Source: Planctomycetaceae bacterium (GTDB taxonomy: Bacteria > Planctomycetota > Planctomycetia > Pirellulales > Thermoguttaceae). From it: a stretch of DNA of 8,499 bases. The DNA lies in the NCBI GenBank assembly GCA_031276415.1, contig JAISNF010000234.1, positions 1 to 8,499 of the forward strand, read 5' to 3'. Made by a program: the position numbers and the translations under genes. Numbering within the stretch: position 1 is the first letter of the stretch; each line of letters starts with the position of its first letter. Below, one piece after another: positions 1-6,277 of this stretch. The notes below the pieces were generated by a model. That model was not told where the DNA came from and searched no databases. It saw only the letters and a program-made list of their open reading frames with translations.

Positions 1-50
1 ATCTGCAACAATTCAACGAGTGTAAAACCAAAACCGAGTGTCTTTTTCAT
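1..50 (-). CDS. Type IV prepilin-like protein, N-terminal fragment (gene runs off the left edge)
   Basis: Only the first 16 codons are present. They read M-K-K-T-L-G-F-G-F-T-L-V-E-L-L-Q on the minus strand. This is a textbook class III (prepilin peptidase) signal: two lysines, a glycine at position 8 as the -1 residue, Phe as +1 of the mature protein, and Glu at +5, followed by the start of the hydrophobic helix. Such proteins are cut and methylated by a PilD-type peptidase and assembled as type IV pilins or type II secretion pseudopilins. Planctomycetes carry many such genes, often with a C-terminal DUF1559 domain, but the part that would show that lies outside the window. The ATG has a strong ribosome binding site seven bases upstream and lies downstream of a long structured leader. 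The fragment is too short to separate pilin from pseudopilin. Confidence 0.85.
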   Translation of the reverse strand, partial: MKKTLGFGFTLVELLQ

Positions 51-57
51 AGTATTT

Positions 58-63
58 CTCCTT
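58..63 (-). promoter_or_regulatory. Ribosome binding site of the prepilin gene
   Basis: On the minus strand this reads AAGGAG, with a seven-base spacer to the ATG at 48-50. It is the strongest Shine-Dalgarno in the window and fixes the prepilin start. A run of eight U in the transcript lies just upstream (67-74). Confidence 0.8.
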
Positions 64-313
64 ATGAAAAAAAAGGGACATGTTTACAGATTACATAACA
101 AAATAATCTGCATTGCAAAATGGGAAAAACTCAACGCCGAGAAACGGCAACAGAAGTATCGCTCTTAGACAGGAGCGACACGCTTACCAAAATTAGGTTT
201 ATTCCCACCGGCAAAAGTGGTGTGTTACATGTGTTAAAATGTAGTACTGAATATACCTATGACCTAGGACGCGACGCTCCCTTAGCGGGAGCTACGTAAC
301 TTTCCTAAGTCAA

Positions 314-356
314 GTAATTTTCTACCCGAAAAATCCGGTTGCCTGTAGAAAATTAC
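314..356. repeat. 12-bp perfect inverted repeat (hairpin)
   Basis: GTAATTTTCTAC at 314-325 is exactly complementary to GTAGAAAATTAC at 345-356, leaving a 19-base loop. The loop contains a further CCG/CGG pairing. It is the longest uninterrupted stem in the prepilin leader and does not have the shape of an intrinsic terminator. Confidence 0.8.
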
Positions 357-406
357 AGTTCGCCTAAGCGATTTGATAAGAGTTGACGTACTCGATTTTT
401 TTAATA

Positions 407-434
407 CCCGAACAAAAATTCGGGCGATTTATTT
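407..434 (+). terminator. Terminator-like hairpin, oriented for the plus strand
   Basis: CCCGAA (407-412) pairs with TTCGGG (419-424) across a six-base A-rich loop. On the plus strand it is followed by a T-rich tract ending in six T. On the minus strand the bases after the stem are A-rich, so it would not terminate the prepilin transcript. No plus-strand gene is visible upstream of it, so it would have to end an antisense or non-coding transcript. Confidence 0.4.
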
Positions 435-493
435 TTTAAATTGTAATTTGGTCTCCAAAATTTAAAATAAAAATTCAGAATTAATTGTTCGTT

Positions 494-521
494 ATTATAC
501 ATGCCCCGTTAAACATGTCAA
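494..521 (-). promoter_or_regulatory. Consensus sigma70-type promoter driving the prepilin leader
   Basis: On the minus strand TTGACA (516-521) is separated by 16 bases from TATAAT (494-499). Both hexamers match the consensus perfectly. Transcription would start near 487 and run left into the prepilin gene. It lies about 140 bases beyond the recG stop codon, which argues that the prepilin gene is transcribed on its own rather than from recG. No operator-like dyad overlaps the hexamers. Confidence 0.75.
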
Positions 522-580
522 CACCAAAACAAAAATTTTTTTCTTTCGCATATTTTGTTGTTTCGTATTATCAAAAAAAC

Positions 581-632
581 ATCTGCGATAATCAGCGTCA
601 TCTGCGGACTATTTTTAAAATAATCTGTGGTT
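581..632. repeat. Fragment of an 'ATCTGCG' dispersed repeat
   Basis: The motif ATCTGCG or a close variant recurs at short intervals: 581-587, 591-597 (ATCAGCG), 600-607 (ATCTGCGG), and ATCTGTGG near 623-630. From memory, similar 'ATCTGCG...ATCTGTGG' intergenic repeats occur in many genomes of Planctomycetes and other phyla. The rest of 522-662, between the promoter and the recG stop, is AT-rich and shows no gene and no clear recG terminator. Confidence 0.4.
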
Positions 633-662
633 CATAAAAATAAATTTATCGGTTTAATTGGT

Positions 663-2753
663 TTATCCGACATCGCCCAGATTGAGAACTGCTCCGTAAC
701 GTCCCAACATTTGACGCCGAAGTTTGGCGTGTTCCGGTTTCGCTAAACCCGGGTCGGAAAATACCATGTCCGTCGCATCTGTTTTGGCTTCGTACAAAAT
801 TTCTTTGTCCCGCACCAGATCCGCAACACGAAACGGCGGCATTCCGTGTTGCTGCGTTCCAAATAAATCACCGGCACCGCGAATTTCAAAATCCTTTTCC
901 GCTAACTTGAATCCGTCCGATAACTTCGCAAACGCCTGTAACCGTTTTTGCGATTCCGGCGTAACAGCATTGCAAAATACCGTGCAATAACCAGGATTGC
1001 TGCCGCGTCCGATTCTGCCGCGAAGTTGATGCAATTGCGACAATCCAAAACGTTCCGCACTTTCAATCGTCAACAAATTCGCATTGGGAACATCCACTCC
1101 AACTTCAATAACTGTTGTAGCAATCAGGATTTGAATTTCGCCTGTACGAAAATCAAACATGACTTTTTCTTTGTCCGCCGCAGACATTCGACCATGAATA
1201 ATTCCCAATCGGATTCCTTTGAGCAAACCGGTCGATAATTGTTCATAAACTTCCTGAAGACTTCGTGCATCAAAATTTTCCGACTCCTCAACCAACGGAA
1301 CCACAACATAACCTTGCCAACCGTTTTCCGTAACTTTCCGCGCAACAAAATCCCACCAGGCAGTTCGGCGTTCCGGTTCGGCAAGATATGTTGTAACTTT
1401 TTGCCTGCCCGGAGGCATTCCGTTCATAATCGACACGTCAAGATCGCCAAACAACGTCATCGTAACACTTCGCGGAATCGGAGTCGCCGTCATAACAAGA
1501 TAATGCGGATCAAATTTTCCGCCGGTTTTCAATACGGCACGCTGAAGCACGCCAAACTTATGTTGTTCGTCAATCACCACCAAGCCAAGTTTTTGAAACG
1601 AAATTTCGTTCTGAATAATCGCTTGTGTTCCGACAACAATCTGAGCCGAACCTGTTGCAATATCCTGCAAAATACCGGCGCGTTCGTTTGCTCTTTGACC
1701 GCCGAATAACGGTACAATTTTGACCTGACTATTTTCGAGCATTCGGGTTAATGTTCGCAAATGTTGCCGAGCCAACACTTCTGTCGGAGCCATAAACACC
1801 GACTGATGACCATTGGCGACTGCAAGAAGCATTGCGTAAACCGCAACAACCGTTTTACCGCTGCCGACATCGCCCTGTAACAACCGGTTCATCGGAACCG
1901 GACGCGACATATCGTTCACAATTTCTTTGATGACCCGTTCTTGCGCTTTTGTCAATGTGAACGAAAATCGTTGTCTAATTCGTGCGTCAATTTTTGAATC
2001 AATCGGCAATGGCGAGGCTTTCAAATGGGTACGATGTTGAAGCCGCCGAATCGCCAAACCAAGTTGCAGTACAAAAAACTCCTGATAAATGAAACGGCGT
2101 TTTGCCCATAACAATGTTGTTTTATCCGGCGGAAAATGAATTGCCGGAATCGCTTCGCGAATCGGTAACAATTTGTGTTCCGCCAAAAATTGTTCAGGAA
2201 AAACTTCGTCGAGCAACGGAGCGTAAACCGGTAACATATTCCGAAGAATTTTTCGGAGATGAAATTGTTTAAGTCCTTCCGTGAGCGGATAAATCGGCAA
2301 ATACGGTTCGACTTCGTTTTCATCTTCTGTTTCGGCGAGATAAGTGATTTGCGGATGCATCATCACCCAGAAAGGATGATCATATTTGGGTTTGCCGGTC
2401 AACATAACTCGTCTGCCTTGAGCAAAATCACGCATGATGAACGGCATTTTAAACCAAAGTCCTTTGACGTAACCTTTATCGTTGCAATTAACCGAAAGAG
2501 TGAGAAGTTGTCCGCGAACAGTTGATCGGAGATTCCATTCTTCGATTGTACCGATAATTGTTTGTAGTGTACGATCTTCCCGAAGTTGGTCAATTTCACG
2601 GCGTTCCGTCATATCCTGATAATCACGCGGAAAATAGAACAATAAATCCGAAACACGATAAATTCCTAAACGTTTCAAAATCTCCGCGCGTTGTGTACCA
2701 ACTCCTTTCAGATATTGAACCGGAGAACGAAGATCAAGTGTTTCAACAGACAT
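663..2753 (-). CDS. recG: ATP-dependent DNA helicase RecG
   Basis: RecG is the superfamily 2 translocase that reverses stalled replication forks and remodels Holliday junctions and R-loops in the cytoplasm. From the ATG at 2751-2753 the protein has 696 residues, the usual RecG length. An N-terminal wedge/OB region occupies roughly residues 10-150 and contains a helix-hairpin-helix-like 'YLKGVGTQRA' near residue 14. The helicase motifs follow in order: Walker A GDVGSGKT at about 294-301, motif II DEQH at about 395-398, TATPIPRS at about 422-429, and QLRGRIGRG at about 576-584. The RecG-specific C-terminal TRG region has a G-D-L-F-G-T element at about 628-633 and 'FRVADLVRD' after it. The frame is also open upstream to a TTG at 2802-2804 (17 more residues), but that stretch is unlike RecG and overlaps a palindrome, so I prefer the ATG. 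Neither start has a clear Shine-Dalgarno. All key residues are present and the gene looks intact. Confidence 0.97.
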   Translation of the reverse strand: MSVETLDLRSPVQYLKGVGTQRAEILKRLGIYRVSDLLFYFPRDYQDMTERREIDQLREDRTLQTIIGTIEEWNLRSTVRGQLLTLSVNCNDKGYVKGLWFKMPFIMRDFAQGRRVMLTGKPKYDHPFWVMMHPQITYLAETEDENEVEPYLPIYPLTEGLKQFHLRKILRNMLPVYAPLLDEVFPEQFLAEHKLLPIREAIPAIHFPPDKTTLLWAKRRFIYQEFFVLQLGLAIRRLQHRTHLKASPLPIDSKIDARIRQRFSFTLTKAQERVIKEIVNDMSRPVPMNRLLQGDVGSGKTVVAVYAMLLAVANGHQSVFMAPTEVLARQHLRTLTRMLENSQVKIVPLFGGQRANERAGILQDIATGSAQIVVGTQAIIQNEISFQKLGLVVIDEQHKFGVLQRAVLKTGGKFDPHYLVMTATPIPRSVTMTLFGDLDVSIMNGMPPGRQKVTTYLAEPERRTAWWDFVARKVTENGWQGYVVVPLVEESENFDARSLQEVYEQLSTGLLKGIRLGIIHGRMSAADKEKVMFDFRTGEIQILIATTVIEVGVDVPNANLLTIESAERFGLSQLHQLRGRIGRGSNPGYCTVFCNAVTPESQKRLQAFAKLSDGFKLAEKDFEIRGAGDLFGTQQHGMPPFRVADLVRDKEILYEAKTDATDMVFSDPGLAKPEHAKLRRQMLGRYGAVLNLGDVG

Positions 2754-2802
2754 GATTATATGCTTTTGCTTGCCAAAATACGGATATTTTTGTAATATTC
2801 CC

Positions 2803-2819
2803 AAAGGTAGGCAACCTTT
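2803..2819. repeat. Short palindrome upstream of recG containing GGTAGGCAACC
   Basis: AAAGGT (2803-2808) pairs with ACCTTT (2814-2819) around a five-base loop. The 11-mer GGTAGGCAACC inside it (2806-2816) reappears as its reverse complement at 6336-6346, at the start of the second 21-bp array. A shorter relative, AAAGGTAGGC, occurs at 6059-6068. It looks like part of a dispersed element family rather than a recG operator. Confidence 0.55.
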
Positions 2820-3149
2820 ACCCGTTTACAAGGCGATTTTCTGCTTATCCGCTTAAAGGTTATCAAACTTATGGATGGTTGCAACGATTGATATTATCTT
2901 GATTTTACTCCGTAAACAAGAGCAATTCGGCTAGGCAATACAAATATTTACGGAAAAACATTATTTATCTCTTAATTTCTATTAATTTTCTTAATTTTCT
3001 TAATTGCCATGCGTAAACAAATTAAATCGAAAATTTCACGAAAATAGACAAAAAATATTGAAATATTATCTTAAACACTGTTAGCGGTGATTTTATTCAA
3101 GTATTTAAATTTCGGGTAATTTACATAACTTCTTATATTTATTATATTT
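2820..3149. other. AT-rich intergenic region, no gene seen
   Basis: This 330-base stretch upstream of recG has stops in all frames and no RNA gene that I recognise. It becomes very AT-rich after about 2940. A run of four related units beginning TTAATT (about 2972-3008, period 9-10) gives it a simple-repeat character. A recG promoter probably lies here. The best minus-strand candidate is TTGTTT with TAATAT 17 bases on, near 2890-2920, but it is weak and I do not annotate it as a site. Confidence 0.5.
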
Positions 3150-3355
3150 AGGGAACTTCTAAAAACCACAAATTTATTTTTATTAACCACAGAGTACACA
3201 GAGAGCACAGAGGAAATTTTTAATTGGAATCAAAACGTTATTTAATTTTATCATTGAGTTTTGATCTAAAATAAATTTTAAGAATTTTTTCTCTGTGTTC
3301 TCTGTGGTTAAATAATTTGTGCTTAAATAAAAGGGCGGTTATTAGAAGTTACCCT
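3150..3355. repeat. 206-bp inverted-repeat (MITE-like) element with 'ACCACAGAG' arms
   Basis: The ends are imperfect inverted repeats of each other: AGGGAACTTCTAAAAACC on the left, and on the right the reverse complement of AGGGTAACTTCTAATAACC. Inside them lie opposing copies of TTAACCACAGAG plus ACACAGAG repeats (3183-3213 on the left, about 3290-3310 on the right), with an AT-rich centre that has its own ATCAAAAC/GTTTTGAT pair. The right arm (3318-3353) matches 8193-8228 exactly over 36 bases in inverted orientation. The element has no coding capacity and I saw no clear target-site duplication. It sits 26 bases beyond the stop of the secreted-protein gene, where the folded transcript could help end transcription. 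Confidence 0.75.
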
Positions 3356-3381
3356 TAAACAATTTTTGGGCGAAATGTTGT

Positions 3382-5970
3382 CTATCTTTTTGAGGTGGGA
3401 TTTTGTGAGGCGGAATTATTGTTTGAGAGAGATGGGGTTGGGTTTTCGTCGGCAATTACGGCAACAGAAAACCAGCCCTTTTCAAGACGGCAATACCCCG
3501 TCGTTAAACCGGAAAAACGCGGATCGTTTTTGAGAAACTTCGGATTCAGCGAAAAATGCCGGTTCGGCGGAAAAATCGTTGTAAACGCAGTTCGTAACAC
3601 CAGTTGACCACGCGAAACATTGATAAGATTAATCACCGAATCACGCTTCAAAACAAGTTCATTCTCGCTCGTTACAACCGGACGATAACGCACAATCACC
3701 TTGAAATGGCGATACGTTTGGCGTTGAATTTTGAGCGAATCCAACGCAATTGATATTTCAATTCGTCCGTCAATAAAACGAACAATAATCGGATTGTATT
3801 TCGCAAACGCAATCTGAACTCCGTCATGCTCGCCGGGTTCCGCAAATTGCGGACGATTGAATTTCTCCGCAACCTCGCGGCGAATCTCGCCAACCGTTGC
3901 AATCTTGCCGTCAAAATTCAACTTGCCAACCAACATGTTAATAACCGACTCGTGAACCTTCAAATCGGCAAAAGCCCCAGCCGGCGTTTCCGGCGCAGGC
4001 GTGTTGCCGCTCAGGAAATCATGACCGCGAATCGCCCACGAAGTTAAAAGCCAATCCGTTTCCGTTCTCGCATCCTTCTTTTCAAGGAATAAATCAAAAC
4101 GTTCCGAAAGTTCTCCCACTAACTCGCGATACTTTTCATTAAATTTTTCAAACCGGTCAGCGGCTTCACGATTCACCCGCTCGCGTACTTGCCGCGTAAT
4201 TTTTTGTTGCGTTTCCGACTGAGCGTCAGGTTGCCGCAATTCGTATTGGTTCCGAACCGCACTACGCACCAAACCGGAAAGCAAAGGAACCCGATCAAAA
4301 TCCGTCTGAAAATTCAATAACTCCAACCGGTTTTTCCGAACCTGAACACGGCACGGCGCAAGAATAAAACCTTCTTCCGTTAGTTCAATTTGTTTTCGCG
4401 CTTCATATTCGGCTTGTCCGCCGGTCAAAAGCGTTGTAATTGAGGAATTTGCCCGCGACGTGGTTTTCACCGTTCCCGAAACATCCAACGAAAGAAGAAG
4501 ACGATCCTCCGCCGGAATAAAATTCATCTCAATATCCGTGTCTGTACGCCGCCGCCCAAAAACCGGCTGCTGCTGAATAACCTCCCGAAATATCGCCACC
4601 TCCGGTTGAGAAGGCGGAAGTAAATGATTTATCAACACCTTTGAAATATAAATCTTCACATTCGCACCGCCATATAATTCACTGGTCAGTAAACCAAGTT
4701 GACGCAACGCAGGTGTCCGCGAAAATGAAAGACGTGTCGCCAAACGGAAAAGCGTTTGCATATCACTCATGCCGCCCGTTTCTTCAAACCGTTCCATCAC
4801 GCGAATCAAACTCATTGGTGTTACCGTGTCCGCCGACCAGTTCGCCAGTTCTTCCTGCCAAGCCGCAATAACCGGAACATTCAAATAACGCCGCTGATTG
4901 TCCGTCAGATTCGGATTATTTAACCGGAACAAAACAACATTGGCACGATCACAAAACGAAATAAGCATCGGAACCGGAATCGTCGAAACAAGCGTTGAAA
5001 TGCGGCGATTCGACTGATTAAACATCTTTTGGCAAGCGTCCAACTCCGCAAGAAAAGAATGTGTATCAAGATATTCACACCAAAGCAAACCAATCTCTCT
5101 ATTATTGCCCGCAATATTAGCCGCCGCATTGCCCGCAATATTGCCCGCCGCAGATTTTTCACTGAGAAAATAATTTTCAACCGCAAGCGTCCGCTCCTTC
5201 AACCGTTGAATATCAACACTCTTTTTTCCTAAATATTGCGAAAGCGGAAATGACGGCGTTGTTTCGGCTTGAATTGCCATTCCCCAAAGAATCACCCGCC
5301 GCTCCAATCCCAGCAAAAGTTCTTCCAACGCCACATTCGTCGGAACCGCAACCGTTACCGCCGGAACCGCAACCGCTGCCGCCGGAATCAATTCCGGTGT
5401 TTCCGCCTGTGATAATTTCCCTTTTAGATTTTCCCGAAGCCTTTTCAACTCGGCAACAAATTTCTCCAATTGTTTCAAATGAGACCAAGCCTGCGCCGGC
5501 TTATTTTGATTCATGTAAAAAATCACCGCCTCAAGATGAAACAAGGTTGTCTTTGCCCATTGGGAAAGTTCCGAAACGGCGGGTTCCTGCAATTGAGCAA
5601 TCGCACGAAGATCACCCGCAAAATTGACAGGATAAAAATCATAATTTGCCGTTTCGGAAAAAAATTCGCCCGTCACGGCAATTCCGGGAATCTCCTGAAC
5701 AAACGGAACCTGAACAACCGGCGACCGAACAGGCAGAGTCTGAGCCTGAGCAAGCGGAGTTTGAGCCTGAGTAAGCGGAGCCTGAGTGAGCGGAGTAAAC
5801 TTAACAGAAGACGGCGCATTGACTATTTTTTGCGGTAACACCAACGCCGCAGTCTCTTGTGAAAAAAGCCGACCCGCTAAAAAAAGTAAAAAATACAATA
5901 ACAACAAAACGGTCATCAAAACCGTTTGCCGGAAGTTTTTCCTCTGTTTTGTGCGTAAAGTCAAGTTCAC
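3382..5970 (-). CDS. Large secreted protein of unknown function
   Basis: I chose the GTG at 5968-5970, giving 862 residues, because it has GGAG six bases upstream. The open frame extends to a TTG at 6013-6015 that has no ribosome binding site. The N-terminus is a clear signal peptide: a basic stretch (residues 6-14), a hydrophobic core (about 16-33), then a polar region with no lipobox cysteine. Next come a Pro/Gln/Thr-rich repeat linker (about 59-78), a helix-rich region (115-190), an Ala/Val/Pro linker (196-210), a Gly-Asn-Ala stretch (276-289) and a mostly helical middle to about 470. The C-terminal half has two beta-rich segments (about 477-565 and 665-840) separated by a charged helix (582-635), then a Ser/Asn tail. 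I recognise no catalytic motif. From memory the C-terminal half resembles large secreted hypothetical proteins of Pirellula-type planctomycetes. The beta-helix-beta plan could be a TULIP-like lipid-binding fold, but that is only a guess. Function unknown. Confidence 0.9.
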   Translation of the reverse strand: MNLTLRTKQRKNFRQTVLMTVLLLLYFLLFLAGRLFSQETAALVLPQKIVNAPSSVKFTPLTQAPLTQAQTPLAQAQTLPVRSPVVQVPFVQEIPGIAVTGEFFSETANYDFYPVNFAGDLRAIAQLQEPAVSELSQWAKTTLFHLEAVIFYMNQNKPAQAWSHLKQLEKFVAELKRLRENLKGKLSQAETPELIPAAAVAVPAVTVAVPTNVALEELLLGLERRVILWGMAIQAETTPSFPLSQYLGKKSVDIQRLKERTLAVENYFLSEKSAAGNIAGNAAANIAGNNREIGLLWCEYLDTHSFLAELDACQKMFNQSNRRISTLVSTIPVPMLISFCDRANVVLFRLNNPNLTDNQRRYLNVPVIAAWQEELANWSADTVTPMSLIRVMERFEETGGMSDMQTLFRLATRLSFSRTPALRQLGLLTSELYGGANVKIYISKVLINHLLPPSQPEVAIFREVIQQQPVFGRRRTDTDIEMNFIPAEDRLLLSLDVSGTVKTTSRANSSITTLLTGGQAEYEARKQIELTEEGFILAPCRVQVRKNRLELLNFQTDFDRVPLLSGLVRSAVRNQYELRQPDAQSETQQKITRQVRERVNREAADRFEKFNEKYRELVGELSERFDLFLEKKDARTETDWLLTSWAIRGHDFLSGNTPAPETPAGAFADLKVHESVINMLVGKLNFDGKIATVGEIRREVAEKFNRPQFAEPGEHDGVQIAFAKYNPIIVRFIDGRIEISIALDSLKIQRQTYRHFKVIVRYRPVVTSENELVLKRDSVINLINVSRGQLVLRTAFTTIFPPNRHFSLNPKFLKNDPRFSGLTTGYCRLEKGWFSVAVIADENPTPSLSNNNSASQNPTSKR
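5107..5154. repeat. Two 24-bp direct repeats inside the secreted-protein gene
   Basis: Units 5107-5130 and 5131-5154 both begin GCCCGCAATATT and differ at a few bases after that. They encode the Gly-Asn-Ile-Ala-type stretch at about residues 276-289. The period is a multiple of three, so expansion or loss would not shift the frame. Confidence 0.7.
5341..5382. repeat. Two 21-bp direct repeats inside the secreted-protein gene
   Basis: 5341-5361 and 5362-5382 both start CGGAACCGCAACCG and differ at two positions; a third copy has begun to decay at 5383. They encode the Ala/Val/Pro linker (about residues 196-210). The 21-bp period is the same as in the intergenic arrays downstream of the protease, though the sequence is different. 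Confidence 0.7.
5733..5794. repeat. In-frame GCCTGAG repeats inside the secreted-protein gene
   Basis: Units 5744-5764 (21 bp), 5765-5779 (15 bp) and 5780-5794 (15 bp) share GCCTGAG followed by an AGCGGA core, with a degenerate start at 5733. They encode the Leu-Thr-Gln-Ala-type linker just after the signal peptide. Such in-frame slippage tracts are common in surface or secreted proteins. Confidence 0.7.
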
Positions 5971-5976
5971 ACAATA

Positions 5977-5981
5977 CTCCG
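5977..5981 (-). promoter_or_regulatory. Ribosome binding site that decides a GTG start
   Basis: On the minus strand CGGAG lies six bases before the GTG at 5968-5970. It is the reason for choosing this start over the upstream TTG, and it places the signal peptide at a normal distance from the N-terminus. Confidence 0.6.
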
Positions 5982-6130
5982 TCTTGGTTTGATATTCCTT
6001 AGATTGATTCGTCAAGTTTCAATGGAACATTTTGGATTACCGCCATGTTGGAACTCAAAAGGTAGGCGATATTGTTGAATAATTGCTCTTTTTTTTCATT
6101 ATGTTTCTTTACGGTTCCCAAAAGGCATTT

Positions 6131-6277
6131 CGCGGAAACGCGGAAACTTTTCGCGGGTTCGCGAAAACTTTTCGAGGGTTCGCGAAAATATTTCGAGGGT
6201 TCTCAAAAACTTTTCGAGGGTTCTCGAAAACTCTCCGCGGGTTCTCGAAAACTTTTCGAGGGTTCTCGAAAATCGAT
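6131..6277. repeat. Seven tandem 21-bp palindromic units
   Basis: Units begin at 6131, 6152, 6173, 6194, 6215, 6236 and 6257, each exactly 21 bp with no spacer. The consensus is CGAGGGTTCTCGAAAACTTTT. Across unit junctions it forms the perfect hairpin TTTTCGAGGGTTCTCGAAAA (8-bp stem, GGTT loop); the dyad CTCGAAAACTTTTCGAG gives the alternative register. The 6152 unit has CGCG in both stem arms instead of CGAG/CTCG, which keeps pairing intact. The first unit instead has CGCG around a GAAA loop. Other units carry single mismatches. The A4 and T4 tracts recur every 21 bp, two helical turns, so the DNA may be intrinsically curved. The array lies in the gap between the protease stop and the secreted-protein start. 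Function unknown. Confidence 0.9.

Larger units (their letters stand above)
51..487 (-). ncRNA. Candidate structured 5' leader RNA (or separate ncRNA) upstream of the prepilin gene
   Basis: No convincing coding frame lies here. Read on the minus strand from the predicted start near 487, the RNA can form at least seven perfect or near-perfect hairpins: 407-424 (CCCGAA/TTCGGG), 360-371 (TCGC/GCGA with a four-base loop), 314-356 (a 12-bp stem), 276-292 (GCTCCC/GGGAGC), 159-178 (8 bp including one G-U pair), 136-148 (GCCG/CGGC) and 87-110 (a 7-bp stem). The sequence CUCCU in the 159-178 hairpin is complementary to the prepilin Shine-Dalgarno, so an SD-sequestering switch can be imagined; that is speculation. 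I looked for consensus motifs of RNase P, tmRNA, SRP RNA, and the c-di-GMP and cobalamin riboswitches and recognised none. The stems are equally compatible with a plus-strand RNA ending at the terminator-like hairpin at 407-434. Confidence 0.45.

Noticed and set aside
67..110. Intrinsic terminator just before the prepilin gene (7-bp hairpin then eight U)
   Set aside because: Twelve bases separate the stem from the U run and the stem has only two G-C pairs, so classical termination is unlikely.
51..487. c-di-GMP or cobalamin riboswitch, tmRNA, RNase P RNA or SRP RNA in the prepilin leader
   Set aside because: None of the conserved core motifs of these RNAs could be found by eye on either strand.
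1239..1709. 156-codon open frame on the plus strand inside recG
   Set aside because: It is antisense to the conserved helicase core of recG, shows no recognisable domain, and is rich in Asn, Arg and His as expected of a shadow frame.
2754..2804. TTG start giving RecG 17 extra residues
   Set aside because: The extra residues do not resemble RecG N-termini and the TTG overlaps a palindrome of a dispersed motif. The ATG at 2753 gives a normal-length protein.
3150..3355. Insertion sequence
   Set aside because: It has no transposase frame and no clear target-site duplication. At most it is a non-autonomous element.
5470..5838. 122-codon plus-strand frame with Ser-Leu-Ser-Lys-Arg repeats
   Set aside because: It is the antisense reading of the GCCTGAG repeats in the secreted-protein gene, which has a signal peptide, a ribosome binding site and a much longer frame.
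5971..6015. TTG start at 6015 for the secreted protein
   Set aside because: It has no ribosome binding site and would put 30 polar residues before the signal peptide. The GTG at 5970 has GGAG at the right spacing.
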